64,000 nucleotides of DNA from an uncultured Prevotellaceae bacterium (GCA_947176895.1 CAMWSK010000010.1:17337-81336), one strand, 5' to 3'. Positions 1-10,106 are shown, counted from the stretch's first letter. Notes: generated from the letters alone by a model not told the origin. A program made the numbers and translations.

Positions 1-909
1 CAGAAAAAGGAGGATGCCTATGACCGGGCCGACTGGAAATCTCTGCCCCGACTGGTTTCCCTGCCCGACATGGACATCAACGACTTCCGCTACAGCCTCT
101 ACCATAGCCGGGTACGCCTCACGGCCCGGCAAGCCCGTGACGAGAGATTTCTCCTGTTCAACATGTACACACGCGACATCGTATCGGTGATTGTCAACGG
201 GAAACCCGCCAAGCGCCTGTTCCCCGATTATGCCGACGCACAGAGCTGGACCACACGCGATTGCTTCTCACGCATCCGCCCTGATGAATATGACAACCGC
301 TTCGATGTGAGCGGACTGCTGAAGAAGGGTGACAACGAGATTGTCGTTGCCTACGAAAATCTGGGTCATGCCCACGGCTACTTCCCCATGGAGGAACTGT
401 CAGGCATCCGCGAAGCCGGCCTCTCGGTGAGCGAGTCCGCCATGAGCCACCCCCTGGAATGGGAGCTTGCCGCCGATGCCGCCGGCGTGACGGAGGGATG
501 GAACCTGCCCGGTTTCAACCCGAAGAAATGGGAACAGATAAGCCTGGACACCACATGCAAGATAGAACGCAAGGGCAACGGCATACAGCCCAAGGGCACA
601 CAAGACGGTCTGTTCACCTGGTATCGCGTGGAATTTGGACTGCCCGCCCAGGAGGCCGGTGTATGGATACCCTGGATGGCCCGCATCAACGCATCGGGCA
701 ACGGATACATGTGGCTCAACGGCCACAACATCGGTCGCCACTGGGAGGCCGGTCCGCAGCGCGAGTTCTTCCTGCCCGAATGCTGGTTGAAGTTCGGCGG
801 CGAGAAAAACGTGCTGGTGATGGGTCTGCGTCAGACGGCCAACGGCGCCGTGCTCAACGCCATGGAGATTGCTCCTTATCCTGATGCCGCTGAAATAAGA
901 ACGAAGTAA
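1..909 (+). CDS. GH35-type beta-galactosidase, C-terminal part (5' end outside window)
   Basis: The reading frame is open from base 1, so the gene starts upstream of the window. The 302 visible residues look like the two C-terminal beta-sandwich (jelly-roll) domains of family 35 beta-galactosidases. The strongest marker is the block GYMWLNGHNIGRHW followed by GPQREFFLPECWL near the C-terminus, typical of the galactose-binding-like domain of GH35 enzymes. The catalytic TIM barrel with its two Glu residues would lie upstream and cannot be checked. The expected role is removal of terminal beta-galactose from glycans in the periplasm or at the cell surface. A GNRA-capped hairpin follows the stop codon. 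The family call is fairly safe; the substrate is not known. Confidence 0.8.
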   Translation, partial: QKKEDAYDRADWKSLPRLVSLPDMDINDFRYSLYHSRVRLTARQARDERFLLFNMYTRDIVSVIVNGKPAKRLFPDYADAQSWTTRDCFSRIRPDEYDNRFDVSGLLKKGDNEIVVAYENLGHAHGYFPMEELSGIREAGLSVSESAMSHPLEWELAADAAGVTEGWNLPGFNPKKWEQISLDTTCKIERKGNGIQPKGTQDGLFTWYRVEFGLPAQEAGVWIPWMARINASGNGYMWLNGHNIGRHWEAGPQREFFLPECWLKFGGEKNVLVMGLRQTANGAVLNAMEIAPYPDAAEIRTK

Positions 910-925
910 GTGTTTTTTCTTAGAT

Positions 926-966
926 GGGAAAGGGGGCCATACCCGCAAGGGTACGGCTCCCTTTCT
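926..966 (+). terminator. Hairpin terminator after the GH35 gene
   Basis: An arm starting GGGAAAGGGGGCC pairs with GGCTCCCTTTC around a GCAA tetraloop, giving about 17 pairs with one mismatch. A short T-rich stretch follows on the plus strand. It separates the convergent GH35 and comF-like genes. Confidence 0.6.
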
Positions 967-1022
967 GTAATGTATCGGTGAAAACAAGTCGCGATGCGGT
1001 TACATCCGGATTCAAGGCGATA

Positions 1023-1742
1023 CTAATATGGCAGGCTCGTTCGCGCCACAGCCAGCGTGAGGATACTGAAACGAACATCAGGGTTTTCCTTCAAGATGGC
1101 TGTGGCCAAGGAGAGAAGCGTTGAACCGGTGGTCAGCACATCATCCACCAGCAACAAGTGTTTCGCCTCTGTTTTCCTCGAACGAAACGCGGCCTCCACA
1201 TTCTTCTGCCTGTCGGCAGAGTCTCGATGAGTCTGCGTTCCGGTGAAACGATGGCGGCGAACCAATCCCGACATCATGGGGATGCCCGTGACGCGACTGA
1301 CGCCCCGGGCCAGCATGGCGCTCTGATTATATCCCCGTTGCCACCAACGTCGCCAATGAAGCGGAGTGGGTACGACACCGTCTACACCTTGGAAGAAACC
1401 TTTAGAAAGGAGCTGCACAGCCATCGCCTCACCCATCACCTCGCCGATATGGCAAAGATGGCCATACTTCAACTTCATCAACAACGGAAAGCTGAGTGAT
1501 TCGCGGCTGTAATAAACATGGGAATAAGCGGCCTCCACAGGCAGACGCCCCCAAAAGAGACGGGCAACGACGTTGTCATACACATCGGAGATATGGGTAT
1601 AGGGCAGCAACAGCAAACATCGCGCACACAACAATGTTTCGCCCGCGCTCAGTGTCCGGTTGCAACAGGGACAAAGGCGCGGGACAAACAAATCGAGCGT
1701 CGCGGCCGCATAACGCCGTAGGAAAGAGGAACCATGCGGCAT
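1023..1742 (-). CDS. ComF-family phosphoribosyltransferase-like protein
   Basis: A 239-residue protein with the two parts expected of ComF-like proteins. Near the N-terminus is a four-Cys zinc site (CPCC about residue 20, then CARC). Towards the C-terminus is a phosphoribosyltransferase PRPP loop, LLLVDDVLTTGST. ComF proteins support DNA uptake in competent bacteria; in Bacteroidales the role is not established and the enzyme may act in nucleotide salvage. It starts 10 bases after the stop of the PurF-like gene, so the two are probably cotranscribed. That both carry a PRPP-binding domain may be functional or coincidental. Confidence 0.8.
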   Translation of the reverse strand: MPHGSSFLRRYAAATLDLFVPRLCPCCNRTLSAGETLLCARCLLLLPYTHISDVYDNVVARLFWGRLPVEAAYSHVYYSRESLSFPLLMKLKYGHLCHIGEVMGEAMAVQLLSKGFFQGVDGVVPTPLHWRRWWQRGYNQSAMLARGVSRVTGIPMMSGLVRRHRFTGTQTHRDSADRQKNVEAAFRSRKTEAKHLLLVDDVLTTGSTLLSLATAILKENPDVRFSILTLAVARTSLPY

Positions 1743-1752
1743 TGTGGCACGC

Positions 1753-3165
1753 TTAGAAGTGGCTGCTGCCGTCGAAACAATGGGTGCAAAGCTTTTCTTT
1801 GGGCAATCCGATTGCCTTCACCAAGTCCTCCAACTTGGCAAAACGAAGGGTGGTCAGGCCCAAACGGCTGCGAATCTCATCCACCATTCTGTTATATTGT
1901 GGCGAACCGGTCCGGGCATACAACTCGAGATTCTTGTCGGAATCGCCCTCCAAGTCGGCAATGATACGGCGGGAAATCAATTCCATGTCGCTCTTGCTGC
2001 TTGAGAAATTGATGAAAGGACAGCCATAAATCAGCGGGGGACATGCGATGCGCATGTGCACCTCCTTGGCTCCCCCCTCAAACAGCACCTTCACATTATC
2101 GCGCAACTGCGTGCCTCGCACAATGCTGTCATCGCAGAACAGCAGACGCTTGTCGCGAAGCATGGCCCGATTGGGTATCAATTTCATCTTGGCCACCAAC
2201 GAGCGCATCTCCTGATTGGCGGGGGTGAAACTGCGGGGCCACGTGGGTGTGTACTTGGAAATGGCACGCATATAAGGTTTTTTCATTCCTTCGGCATAAC
2301 CTAAGGCCATACCCACGCCACTGTCGGGAATACCGCATACGCTGTCAACTTCAGTGTCGTCGGCCTCACCCATCAGGCGACCGCTCTCAAAACGCACCTG
2401 CTCCACGTTGCGGTCCTCATAGTTACTGGTGGGAAAACCATAGTAAACCCACAAGAAAGAACACACCTGCATCTCCTGATTGGCGGGACGAAGAATCTGC
2501 TCTCCCGTAGCATCGAACTTCACGATTTCGCCGGGACCAAGGAAACGTTCGGTCTGATAGCCCAAATTGGCAAAAGCGCTATCCTCGCTGGTGGCGGCAA
2601 TGGCGCCGTCTTTTCTTCCCAGAACGATGGGTGTACGCCCCCACTGGTCCCGCGCCGCGATGATGCCGTCATCGGTAAGAATGAGCATGCTTACCGAACC
2701 TTTCACATGACGGAAAACATTCTCGATACCTTCCCGGAAAGTTTTACCCTGAATAATCAGCAATGCTATCAGTTCAGTCTGGTTGATTCCCTGTCCGGAA
2801 AGTTCGGCAAAATGCTGGTTCTTGCTTAAAATCTGTTCGGCAAGCTCCTGCAGATTGACAATCTTGGCCACGGTGGTGATAGAGAAACGGCCTAAATGAC
2901 TGCTTATGACAAGAGGCTGGGAGTCGGTATCGCTAATCACACCTATGGCCGACTGCGAGCCGCTGAACTTAACCAATTCCGGCTCGAACTTCGTGCGGAA
3001 ATAAGAATTCTCCAAATTGTGGATGGAACGAATAAAGACTTTCTTTTCAGCATTATAACTGACAATGCCTCCGCGTCGGGTACCCATGTGTGAATTATAG
3101 TCGGTGCCATAAAAGACATCCGCCACACAACTTTGCTGACTAACTACGCCAAAAAAACCTCCCAT
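1753..3165 (-). CDS. PurF-like amidophosphoribosyltransferase paralogue lacking the N-terminal Cys
   Basis: 470 residues with PurF layout: an N-terminal class II glutamine amidotransferase (Ntn) fold, then a phosphoribosyltransferase domain with the PRPP loop LLFCDDSIVRGTQ. Cysteines matching the Fe-S type of PurF are present, including YGCPF and the C-terminal CTHC. I start at the Met of MGGFFGVVS because it aligns with the PurF N-terminus and lies about 35 bases below a TACCTTTG box; the frame stays open upstream. In working PurF the residue after the initiator Met is the catalytic Cys (MCGI); here it is Gly. The glutaminase half is therefore probably inactive, so the protein may use free ammonia, be regulatory, or act on another substrate. 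The PRPP half looks intact. Confidence 0.8.
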   Translation of the reverse strand: MGGFFGVVSQQSCVADVFYGTDYNSHMGTRRGGIVSYNAEKKVFIRSIHNLENSYFRTKFEPELVKFSGSQSAIGVISDTDSQPLVISSHLGRFSITTVAKIVNLQELAEQILSKNQHFAELSGQGINQTELIALLIIQGKTFREGIENVFRHVKGSVSMLILTDDGIIAARDQWGRTPIVLGRKDGAIAATSEDSAFANLGYQTERFLGPGEIVKFDATGEQILRPANQEMQVCSFLWVYYGFPTSNYEDRNVEQVRFESGRLMGEADDTEVDSVCGIPDSGVGMALGYAEGMKKPYMRAISKYTPTWPRSFTPANQEMRSLVAKMKLIPNRAMLRDKRLLFCDDSIVRGTQLRDNVKVLFEGGAKEVHMRIACPPLIYGCPFINFSSSKSDMELISRRIIADLEGDSDKNLELYARTGSPQYNRMVDEIRSRLGLTTLRFAKLEDLVKAIGLPKEKLCTHCFDGSSHF

Positions 3166-3198
3166 AAGATAACAGAATATGCTTTTGTTTTCGCTCCG

Positions 3199-3206
3199 CA
3201 AAGGTA
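3199..3206 (-). promoter_or_regulatory. -7 box of the PurF-like gene
   Basis: TACCTTTG on the minus strand matches the Bacteroidota -7 consensus TAnnTTTG and lies about 35 bases upstream of the chosen ATG. No clear -33 element is visible. Confidence 0.5.
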
Positions 3207-3240
3207 CGAAAATTCACTTTAAAAGCGCACATAACCCTAT

Positions 3241-3280
3241 AAAAAACGTCTGTGCAGGAATCGGATTTCCCACACAGACG
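3241..3280 (-). terminator. Terminator after the small unknown gene downstream of secA
   Basis: CGTCTGTG pairs with CACAGACG. On the minus strand a run of six T follows the hairpin. It ends the minus-strand unit containing secA and the 145-residue gene and precedes the promoter of the PurF-like gene. Confidence 0.75.
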
Positions 3281-3308
3281 CTCTTATTTTTCTGATAACC
3301 TGTGGACG

Positions 3309-3746
3309 TTATTCCTCCATCAGCCGACGAAAGAAGTCGTCCAAATCCTTTTCAAAGCCATCTAACAACCTGCCGGACAATATCATGGTTTCGTCGTCCA
3401 CCAAGTAGATGTCGCGAAGGGTCTCATGATCCTCATCCACCAACACGAAACAGAACGGGTGCATAACGGGCATTTTTTCTATCACGTCCCGGCGCAGGTG
3501 CTCCAGACATTGGCGTATCTGCTCGGCGGCAGAGTCGTAGAAACCCTCGTCATGACCTATCCATTGTTCCACGACGCAACGCGTCAGTTCTTCGTCATCG
3601 TCATTGAACACCAGCAGTTCTCCTGACTCGGGCTTCACCTGAAGATGAATGTCCGTAAGCACGGGAACTTCTGCCGAGGAGAATTTGTCGGCCACTTTGC
3701 GAATGACTCTTTCTATTTGCTGAATGGTTTGCGCTGTCAGATTCAT
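3309..3746 (-). CDS. Conserved-looking small acidic protein of unknown function
   Basis: 145 residues, rich in Asp and Glu, with no signal peptide or membrane segment, so probably cytosolic. I do not recognise a family. Visible features are an amphipathic N-terminus (NLTAQTIQQIERVIRKVADK), a cluster FNDDDEEL and a C-terminal helix FEKDLDDFFRRLMEE. It lies 35 bases after secA on the same strand and before a strong terminator, so it is probably the last gene of the secA unit. No function is proposed. Confidence 0.7.
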   Translation of the reverse strand: MNLTAQTIQQIERVIRKVADKFSSAEVPVLTDIHLQVKPESGELLVFNDDDEELTRCVVEQWIGHDEGFYDSAAEQIRQCLEHLRRDVIEKMPVMHPFCFVLVDEDHETLRDIYLVDDETMILSGRLLDGFEKDLDDFFRRLMEE

Positions 3747-3781
3747 GGCTTTATATTATCTTTATACAAGGTGTTATCTGT

Positions 3782-6700
3782 TTACAGGTTCTGGCCGTGA
3801 CAATTCTTAAACTTCTTACCACTGCCACAAGGACAAGGCTCGTTGCGTCCGGGCAATTTCTGAGCCTGCGCGGGCATTGCCGGACGTGCCTCTCGCGTAT
3901 CTCGGCTGGCGGCTTCCTTCTGAGCGGGGTCGGTGGTATCCACGCGACTCTCGGTGTACTGAGGCTGGGGAGTGGGCACCTCACGTTGGCGGGGAGCCTG
4001 AGGTGCCTCCAACTCGGGCACCTGACCACGCATGAGCACACTGATGGTGCGATTGTTAATCTTATCCACCATGTCGTCAAACAACTTCACGCTCTCCAAC
4101 TTGAAAATCAAAAGAGGATCTTTCTGCTCATAGCTGGCATTCTGCACCGAATGCTTCAGTTCATCCAGCAGACGAAGGTTCTCTTTCCAGGCCTCATCGA
4201 TGGTGTGCAACAGGATGGTCTTCTCGAAGGCCACCACCACGTTCTGCCCTTCAGTGTCGAAAATATCCTGTGTGTTGACCATGATACGGTACATGTTGCG
4301 GCCATCCACGATGGGCACTCCAATCTTTTCATAGATTTGTGCGTCGGGCATCTCGGAAATTTTCTTCAAAAGCTGATAGATATCGTTGGCTATCATCGTT
4401 GTCTTCTGCTTGAAGCGCTCCATCACACGAACATAAACCTCCTCTGTGATGGCTTCCATCTTGCCGGACTCCAACTTCTCCTGCGTGAGCGGGAATTCCA
4501 TGGCAAAGAGCTGAAGGAAGCCTTCCTTGCAAGCCTGATAGTCTCGATTGGCAAGAATGGTGGCCACGCGATTCCAAATCATGTCGGCGATGTCCATACC
4601 GATGCGCTCACCCATCAGGGCATGACGACGCTTTTCATAGATAACGGTACGCTGACGATTCATCACATCATCATATTCCAACAGACGCTTGCGAACGCCA
4701 AAGTGATTCTCCTCCACCTTCTTTTGGGCACGCTCGATACTGTTTGAAATCATATTATGCTCAATCATCTCGCCATCCTTGAAGCCCAACCGGTCCATCA
4801 CGCGGGCGATGCGCTCACTGGCAAACAGACGCATCAATTTATCTTCCAAAGAAACGAAGAACACACTGCTGCCGGGATCACCCTGACGACCGGAACGTCC
4901 GCGCAACTGGCGGTCCACACGACGGCTCTCGTGCCGTTCCGTTCCGATGATGGCCAAGCCGCCGGCAGCCTTCACTGCATCGGACAACTTGATATCGGTA
5001 CCACGACCGGCCATGTTGGTGGCTATGGTCACCGCACCCAGCATACCTTGTTTCTCCACCCGGTTACCCTGTTCGTCCTCCACGAAATATGTGCCCATGG
5101 AACTTTGACCGGCCAACGCCACGATGTCGGCCTCCTTCTGGTGAAGCTTGGCATTCAACACTTGGTGAGGAATCTTGCGCATCGACAGCATCTTGGAGAG
5201 CATCTCGCTAATCTCCACGCTGGTGGTGCCCACCAAGACGGGACGACCGCTGTTGCGCATCTTCTCCACTTCCTGTATCACAGCCTTATACTTCTCGCGC
5301 TGGGTCTTATACACGCGGTCATTCATGTCCACACGGGCAATGGGACGGTTGGTGGGAATCTCCACCACATCCAATTTATAAATGTCCCAGAACTCGCCGG
5401 CCTCGGTAATAGCCGTACCGGTCATACCCGAGAGCTTGTGGTACATGCGGAAATAGTTCTGCAGTGTGATCGTGGCAAATGTTTGTGTGGCAGCCTGCAC
5501 CTTCACATGCTCCTTGGCCTCCACGGCCTGGTGCAAGCCATCGCTCCATCGTCTGCCCTCCATGATACGGCCGGTCTGCTCATCCACGATTTTCACCTCA
5601 CCGTCCATAATCACGTATTCCTCGTTGAGGTTGAACATGGCATAAGCCTTGAGCAACTGCTGTAACGTATGCACACGCTCGCTCTTGACGGCATATTCCG
5701 TGAAGAGTTTGTCTTTCTTTTCCAGACGCTCCTCCTCACTCATCTCGGCACCCTCGATTTCGCTCATCAGGGCCGTGATGTCGGGCAGGATAAACAAATG
5801 GGAATCATTCACCTGCGATGCCAGCCATTCGTTACCTTTGTCGGTGAGGTCAACGCTGTTTTGCTTCTCCTCCACCACGAAATAAAGGGGAGCGACAGCT
5901 TCGGGCATACGCCTGTTGTTGTTCTCCATATAAATTTCCTCCGTCTTCAGCATACCGGCCTTGATTCCCGGTTCAGAGAGGAACTTAATCAAAGGTTTGT
6001 TCTTTGGCAAGGCTTTATGGCTGCGATAGAGAGCAAGAAAACCTTTCTCCAGCAGTTCTTTGTCTCCGCTCTCGGTGGCGGCTGCAATCTGCTGTTTCGC
6101 TTCGGCGAGCAATTGAGTGGCCAACTGGCGCTGCACACCCACAAGTTTCTCTACCAAGGGCTGGTATTCCTCGAACTGCTGCACATCACCCTTGGGAACA
6201 GGTCCGGATATGATAAGAGGTGTGCGGGCATCGTCGATGAGCACGGAATCCACCTCATCCACGATGGCATAGTTATGAGCACGCTGCACCAAGTCCTGAG
6301 GATCGGTAGCCATGTTGTCGCGCAGGTAGTCAAAGCCGAACTCATTGTTCGTACCGAAGGTGATGTCGGCCAGATAAGCCTGGCGACGCTCGTCGCTGTT
6401 GGGACGGTGCTTGTCAATACAATCCACGCTAAGGCCATGGAACATGTAGAGGGGACCCATCCACTCGGAGTCACGTTTGGCCAGGTAGTCGTTCACCGTC
6501 ACCACATGAACACCATTGCCGGTAAGAGCATTCAGGAAAACACTCAATGTGGCAACCAGTGTCTTACCCTCACCCGTAGCCATCTCGGCAATCTTACCCT
6601 GATGCAGCACGGTACCGCCAAAAAGCTGGACATCATAATGCACCATGTTCCACTGCATATCATTGCCTCCGGCTACCCAATGGTTGTGGTAGACAGCCTT

Positions 6701-7150
6701 GTCGCCGTCAATGTCAACAAAATCGTGCGAGGCAGCCAGATTGCGATCGAAGTCATTGGCAGTCACCACCACATCACCTTGCTTCGTGAAACGCTCGGCT
6801 GTACTCTTCACGATGGCGAAAGCCACGGGGCGCACCTCGTCAAGTGCTTTCTCCAGCACCTCCAGCACATCCTTCTCCAATTTGTCCACCTGAGCAAACA
6901 AAGGAGCACGGTCCTGCAATTCCGTCTGCTCAATCTTGGCCTTAATATCGGCAATCTGTTGTCTCAACTCGGCGGGAGCCTCCTGAACTTGTTTGCGGAT
7001 GGCAGCCGAACGCTGGCGCAACTCATCATTACTCAGAGCTTGTATTTCGGGATAAACGGCTTTCACCTCCTCCACCAAAGGCTGAATGGCCTTCATATCA
7101 CGAGAGGCTTTGTTACCGAATATCGAACTCAGAAAATTTATAAAACTCAT
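3782..7150 (-). CDS. secA: Preprotein translocase ATPase SecA
   Basis: 1122 residues. SecA is the cytosolic and membrane-bound ATPase that pushes unfolded secretory proteins through SecYEG. Visible features are Walker A GEGKT near residues 193-197, the [13 protein letters not shown]alker B region, [10 protein letters not shown] and [12 protein letters not shown] of the second helicase half, and the C-terminal zinc-binding tail [14 protein letters not shown] that binds SecB or lipids. I start at [12 protein letters not shown] because the SecA N-terminus begins there; an upstream in-frame start would add 27 residues that do not look like SecA. The length exceeds the roughly 900 residues of E. 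coli SecA because of insertions, as is usual in Bacteroidota. It follows the phosphatase-fold gene by 44 bases. Confidence 0.98.
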   Translation of the reverse strand: MSFINFLSSIFGNKASRDMKAIQPLVEEVKAVYPEIQALSNDELRQRSAAIRKQVQEAPAELRQQIADIKAKIEQTELQDRAPLFAQVDKLEKDVLEVLEKALDEVRPVAFAIVKSTAERFTKQGDVVVTANDFDRNLAASHDFVDIDGDKAVYHNHWVAGGNDMQWNMVHYDVQLFGGTVLHQGKIAEMATGEGKTLVATLSVFLNALTGNGVHVVTVNDYLAKRDSEWMGPLYMFHGLSVDCIDKHRPNSDERRQAYLADITFGTNNEFGFDYLRDNMATDPQDLVQRAHNYAIVDEVDSVLIDDARTPLIISGPVPKGDVQQFEEYQPLVEKLVGVQRQLATQLLAEAKQQIAAATESGDKELLEKGFLALYRSHKALPKNKPLIKFLSEPGIKAGMLKTEEIYMENNNRRMPEAVAPLYFVVEEKQNSVDLTDKGNEWLASQVNDSHLFILPDITALMSEIEGAEMSEEERLEKKDKLFTEYAVKSERVHTLQQLLKAYAMFNLNEEYVIMDGEVKIVDEQTGRIMEGRRWSDGLHQAVEAKEHVKVQAATQTFATITLQNYFRMYHKLSGMTGTAITEAGEFWDIYKLDVVEIPTNRPIARVDMNDRVYKTQREKYKAVIQEVEKMRNSGRPVLVGTTSVEISEMLSKMLSMRKIPHQVLNAKLHQKEADIVALAGQSSMGTYFVEDEQGNRVEKQGMLGAVTIATNMAGRGTDIKLSDAVKAAGGLAIIGTERHESRRVDRQLRGRSGRQGDPGSSVFFVSLEDKLMRLFASERIARVMDRLGFKDGEMIEHNMISNSIERAQKKVEENHFGVRKRLLEYDDVMNRQRTVIYEKRRHALMGERIGMDIADMIWNRVATILANRDYQACKEGFLQLFAMEFPLTQEKLESGKMEAITEEVYVRVMERFKQKTTMIANDIYQLLKKISEMPDAQIYEKIGVPIVDGRNMYRIMVNTQDIFDTEGQNVVVAFEKTILLHTIDEAWKENLRLLDELKHSVQNASYEQKDPLLIFKLESVKLFDDMVDKINNRTISVLMRGQVPELEAPQAPRQREVPTPQPQYTESRVDTTDPAQKEAASRDTREARPAMPAQAQKLPGRNEPCPCGSGKKFKNCHGQNL

Positions 7151-7194
7151 ATTTTGTCTTGTATTATCTTTGTTATAATAAAATGGTATAAAGA

Positions 7195-8790
7195 TTAGTC
7201 GTTTGTCAATGTGAGGGGCGATGCGCCACATGCATTCGGTGCCCGTATACGCATGTGGGCTCCCAAGGTGGGTGCCAACCGATCAATCTCTACAGGAGTG
7301 TTTATGATTTGCCTGTCAACCCCTGTTCCCATGAAGATGAGGGGAAAGGCCAAGAAAGACTCACGCTGCAACGTGCGTTCGCCTGTGGTCTCATTTATCA
7401 GATGCCATCCCGATGCCACCTCAACGATGATATCACCTGAGCGGGAAAGGTTAAACGCATTACGCAACCTCTCCATCTGGGCAGAGGAGCCTCTTTGCAA
7501 CAACTGTTGCGAGGTGTAGACATCACGCACGCCACTGAGCCGGCTCAAGAAGGCCGCACTGCGATCCATCAAATCGTTCAGGTTGATGGCCTTCTGTTCC
7601 ACCTGCTTCAGGTTGAGGTAAATCTGGTTACCCAAGCATGTCTCAACGTACTGCCCCTGTCCGTAGACAGCCGTGAGATACATGTTCAGCAGCATCTGTG
7701 CACGAGTGATATTGAACTCACCCGACGGGATACGATATTTCGACAGGTCGGCATCCTGCTGGTCGGCATCGGCATATCCGGTGCCCGTGACCACAAACAG
7801 CACACGGTCCTTGCCCACCTTTTCTTCCACACTTTGAATAAGCAAGGCCAACTGCTCGTCCAGACGCACATAAGTGTCCTGCAGTTCCATGGGCGCCCTG
7901 TTCATTGCCTGATGGTCATAGTTGCCCGCATAATAGGTGATGCTGAGGAAATCGCTGACAGCATCGTTGCCCATCAGGGTGTTGGCCAACACGTGCCTGG
8001 CGAAACGCGTCACCTCTTCATTCACCAAAGCGCTGGCTTTAAACAAGCGGAAACAACGGTCGCCCTTAAACTTATGGCTGAAAGGTTTGTGTGCGCCGCC
8101 ACTCAGAAAATAATCGTACTGACCCGTCAAGTCGCCGGATGGTGTCCACTGAAGTTTTCCGATGTTATCCGAGAGCCGATAAGTGCTTTCATAATAAGAA
8201 AGCCACGCAGGCGCAGGGCCGTAATAGCTTGACGTGCTCCATGCGCCCGTATCGTCGTTGATCCAAAAACCGCCGTCGGCAGCATGGCCGGCGCTCAGCA
8301 CGGCAGCATCACGATTGGGCGCTATGGCATAGACCAAGGCCTTGCCCCCCGTGCCCACTTTCAGTTCATCGCTGATAGTGCTCACGCTCAGGTTGGCCGC
8401 TGAGCTCTGTTCCGTCGTCTGCACACCCTGACATTGCCGGTCATCGACGCAGAAGACGGGCTGCAAGGTCTGACGGTCGAGCCATCGTTGCCCCACAACG
8501 CCATGCTCGTAAGGCGAGGTGCCGGTCATCAGGGTGGCCACAGCACTGGCCCGGTCAGGATTCAGAAAAGGATATTCGGCTTGGGTGTAGACACGTCCGT
8601 CGGTCATAAGCCGCACGAAACCGCCCGGACCGTAGAGGGGCATGAATGCCTGCAAACAATCATTACGCAGCTGATCGATAACCACATTGACCACCAGCCG
8701 TGGCACTTGTGGTGCCACCTGCCCGTTCATCTCCATCACGGCCAGCAAGGCCACGAGGGAAGTCAGGAATCGGTGTCGGTTAGATGTCAT
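7195..8790 (-). CDS. Alkaline-phosphatase-superfamily protein with a degenerate active site
   Basis: 531 residues with an N-terminal signal peptide (hydrophobic [13 protein letters not shown]), so exported to the periplasm. The fold resembles type I phosphodiesterase/PafA-like phosphatases: [12 protein letters not shown], then [14 protein letters not shown], and a helical block [16 protein letters not shown]. The usual catalytic signatures are altered. Where the nucleophile Thr would sit (T-G-H-A-S type) the sequence reads PDRAS, and the usual ADHG metal site reads GTGYADAD. It may be a pseudoenzyme or have shifted chemistry. Its start overlaps the stop of the DUF4105 gene by ATGA, so the two are translationally coupled; secA follows in the same direction. 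Confidence 0.75.
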   Translation of the reverse strand: MTSNRHRFLTSLVALLAVMEMNGQVAPQVPRLVVNVVIDQLRNDCLQAFMPLYGPGGFVRLMTDGRVYTQAEYPFLNPDRASAVATLMTGTSPYEHGVVGQRWLDRQTLQPVFCVDDRQCQGVQTTEQSSAANLSVSTISDELKVGTGGKALVYAIAPNRDAAVLSAGHAADGGFWINDDTGAWSTSSYYGPAPAWLSYYESTYRLSDNIGKLQWTPSGDLTGQYDYFLSGGAHKPFSHKFKGDRCFRLFKASALVNEEVTRFARHVLANTLMGNDAVSDFLSITYYAGNYDHQAMNRAPMELQDTYVRLDEQLALLIQSVEEKVGKDRVLFVVTGTGYADADQQDADLSKYRIPSGEFNITRAQMLLNMYLTAVYGQGQYVETCLGNQIYLNLKQVEQKAINLNDLMDRSAAFLSRLSGVRDVYTSQQLLQRGSSAQMERLRNAFNLSRSGDIIVEVASGWHLINETTGERTLQRESFLAFPLIFMGTGVDRQIINTPVEIDRLAPTLGAHMRIRAPNACGASPLTLTND

Positions 8791-9995
8791 GCCGCGTGTG
8801 TTCTGTATGTGTTAATCCAATGGCTGGCCGATCGAACGGCTATTCCGAGTGACAAAGGTACAATAATTTCCGCAAATTGCTGCCTCGTAAGCAACGAGAA
8901 TATCAGGAAAAAACACAAATAAATCACATTGAGCGGATGATACAGGCATTTTCTTCGCTTTCGCGCCCGCGCAATCACCCACGGCAGGCAGAGAAGCGGC
9001 AAGGGATTAAGGAGCAGCACCTGTCCGTTGGAGCCGACCGTCGGGTGCTCGCTGAAGCAGAACATGAACAGCACGAGGCAACCGGAAAGGCCTTGAAGAA
9101 AAAAGACAAACGCATCCACAGGCCATACCACACGCCTCCGATGCCATTCCCACACAACCAGACCCAGGCACAGCAAGGCAAAAAGCCAAGCCACCAAAGC
9201 AGGACGGGGGAAAGAACAGCTTTCCGTCTGCCCTGCAGCATTCGGAGCCACCAGCACCCGCGTCTCGCTCACCAGCCTGCATTGCCGTCCATCTGTCCTA
9301 ATCACGCAAGCCGTGTCCAGAAACTCAGCCAACGTATAGGGCAAGAAAGGCACAGCCTCCGGCGAAAGCAACGTGTCGCAATCGGCACCCAACAACAGAT
9401 CGTTACCCAACTGCATCCATGGGCGCTCCGCCGTAAAACGATGCAACTCGCCACGATACGTACGGCACCCGGCCTCCCCCGGATATTGCACAGTGCCATC
9501 CAAAGCCTCACTTATGGCATCCAGCACACACGTGGCACAATTGTTTGTCAAATAATCATAACGATACGTACGGTTCTCCGGCTGAATATTCCATAGTAAA
9601 AAGCGCAACAACCTGTCCTCCTCGCCGCGGGTCAGGTTAAGCACCTGCTCGGTAACGCCACGCCCCTGCGACTCATAGTCGCGCAGGAAATAAGCCGTAG
9701 GCTGGGCACCCACCATGTAATCCGTTTGTCCCAGAACAAAACGCCAAAGGAAATGAGGCGAGGCGAAGTCGAACAACCCATAGTTAAACACCACATCCTC
9801 ACCCGTGGAGGGGTTACAATAGCGCAAGGCCGTATGCCCGTACAAGCTGTAAGATTCGGCACCTGGCGTACAGGTAATTACGCCCAGCGAAAAAACATGT
9901 TCATGTTTTACCTCATTCATGTTCATGTTTGCATCAAAACATGAACATGTTTGTGCCGAAACATGAACATGTTTCAAAAGCACCATCACAAACAT
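8787..9995 (-). CDS. DUF4105 membrane protein (family of the Bacteroides lipoprotein N-acyltransferase Lnb)
   Basis: 402 residues from the first ATG. A short hydrophobic leader (MFVMVLLKHVHVSAQ) precedes a periplasmic domain beginning near SLGVITCTPGAESYSLYGHTA. That domain has a GHTALRY His motif and a later NNCATCVLD Cys motif, as in DUF4105; three or four membrane segments fill the C-terminal third. From memory, the Bacteroides lipoprotein N-acyltransferase Lnb is a DUF4105 protein, which makes that a reasonable guess, not a proof. A TTG at 10007 could extend the leader by four residues and add an Arg. A four-unit dyad array (9893-9974) lies in frame and encodes the end of the leader plus about 20 linker residues. 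Overlaps the next gene by ATGA. Confidence 0.8.
   Translation of the reverse strand: MFVMVLLKHVHVSAQTCSCFDANMNMNEVKHEHVFSLGVITCTPGAESYSLYGHTALRYCNPSTGEDVVFNYGLFDFASPHFLWRFVLGQTDYMVGAQPTAYFLRDYESQGRGVTEQVLNLTRGEEDRLLRFLLWNIQPENRTYRYDYLTNNCATCVLDAISEALDGTVQYPGEAGCRTYRGELHRFTAERPWMQLGNDLLLGADCDTLLSPEAVPFLPYTLAEFLDTACVIRTDGRQCRLVSETRVLVAPNAAGQTESCSFPRPALVAWLFALLCLGLVVWEWHRRRVVWPVDAFVFFLQGLSGCLVLFMFCFSEHPTVGSNGQVLLLNPLPLLCLPWVIARARKRRKCLYHPLNVIYLCFFLIFSLLTRQQFAEIIVPLSLGIAVRSASHWINTYRTHAA
9893..9974. repeat. Four-dyad array A, inside the DUF4105 coding sequence
   Basis: Four 16-bp units start at 9893, 9915, 9937 and 9959, an exact 22-bp period. They are AAACATGTTCATGTTT, ATTCATGTTCATGTTT and two copies of AAACATGAACATGTTT. 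The first pair and the last pair are reverse complements, so the whole block is also an imperfect hairpin. It is translated in frame on the minus strand. Confidence 0.9.
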
Positions 9996-10046
9996 GCAAT
10001 ACCGCAAAAACCTTAATATTTCCAAAGTAACAGATTTTGAATGCCA

Positions 10047-10054
10047 CAAAGTTA
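10047..10054 (-). promoter_or_regulatory. -7 box of the DUF4105 operon
   Basis: TAACTTTG on the minus strand about 52 bases above the ATG at 9995. Its position supports the ATG start over a more distal TTG that would overlap the box. Confidence 0.5.
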
Positions 10055-10087
10055 GTACGAATTGCCGAGATATTCAAAAAAAACATA

Positions 10088-10095
10088 TACCTTTG
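10088..10095 (+). promoter_or_regulatory. -7 box of the coaX operon
   Basis: TACCTTTG ends 11 bases before the coaX ATG. If the start of transcription is about 7 bases downstream, the mRNA leader is only about five bases long. Confidence 0.5.
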
Positions 10096-10106
10096 TTCCC
10101 CGAAAC

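Noticed and set aside
7165..7172. TATCTTTG on the plus strand in front of secA
   Set aside because: It points away from secA and no plus-strand gene follows; probably a chance match.
5669..7198. Long open frame of 509 codons on the plus strand opposite secA
   Set aside because: It is the shadow of secA: His/Leu-rich, no recognisable domain, and secA itself is unmistakable in the other direction.
9893..9974. Dyad arrays as CRISPR repeats
   Set aside because: Units are 16-bp palindromes separated by only about 6 bases, exactly four per locus, with no cas genes.
8787..9995. DUF4105 gene as a pseudogene disrupted by the array
   Set aside because: The frame runs through the array without stop and the conserved domain is complete.
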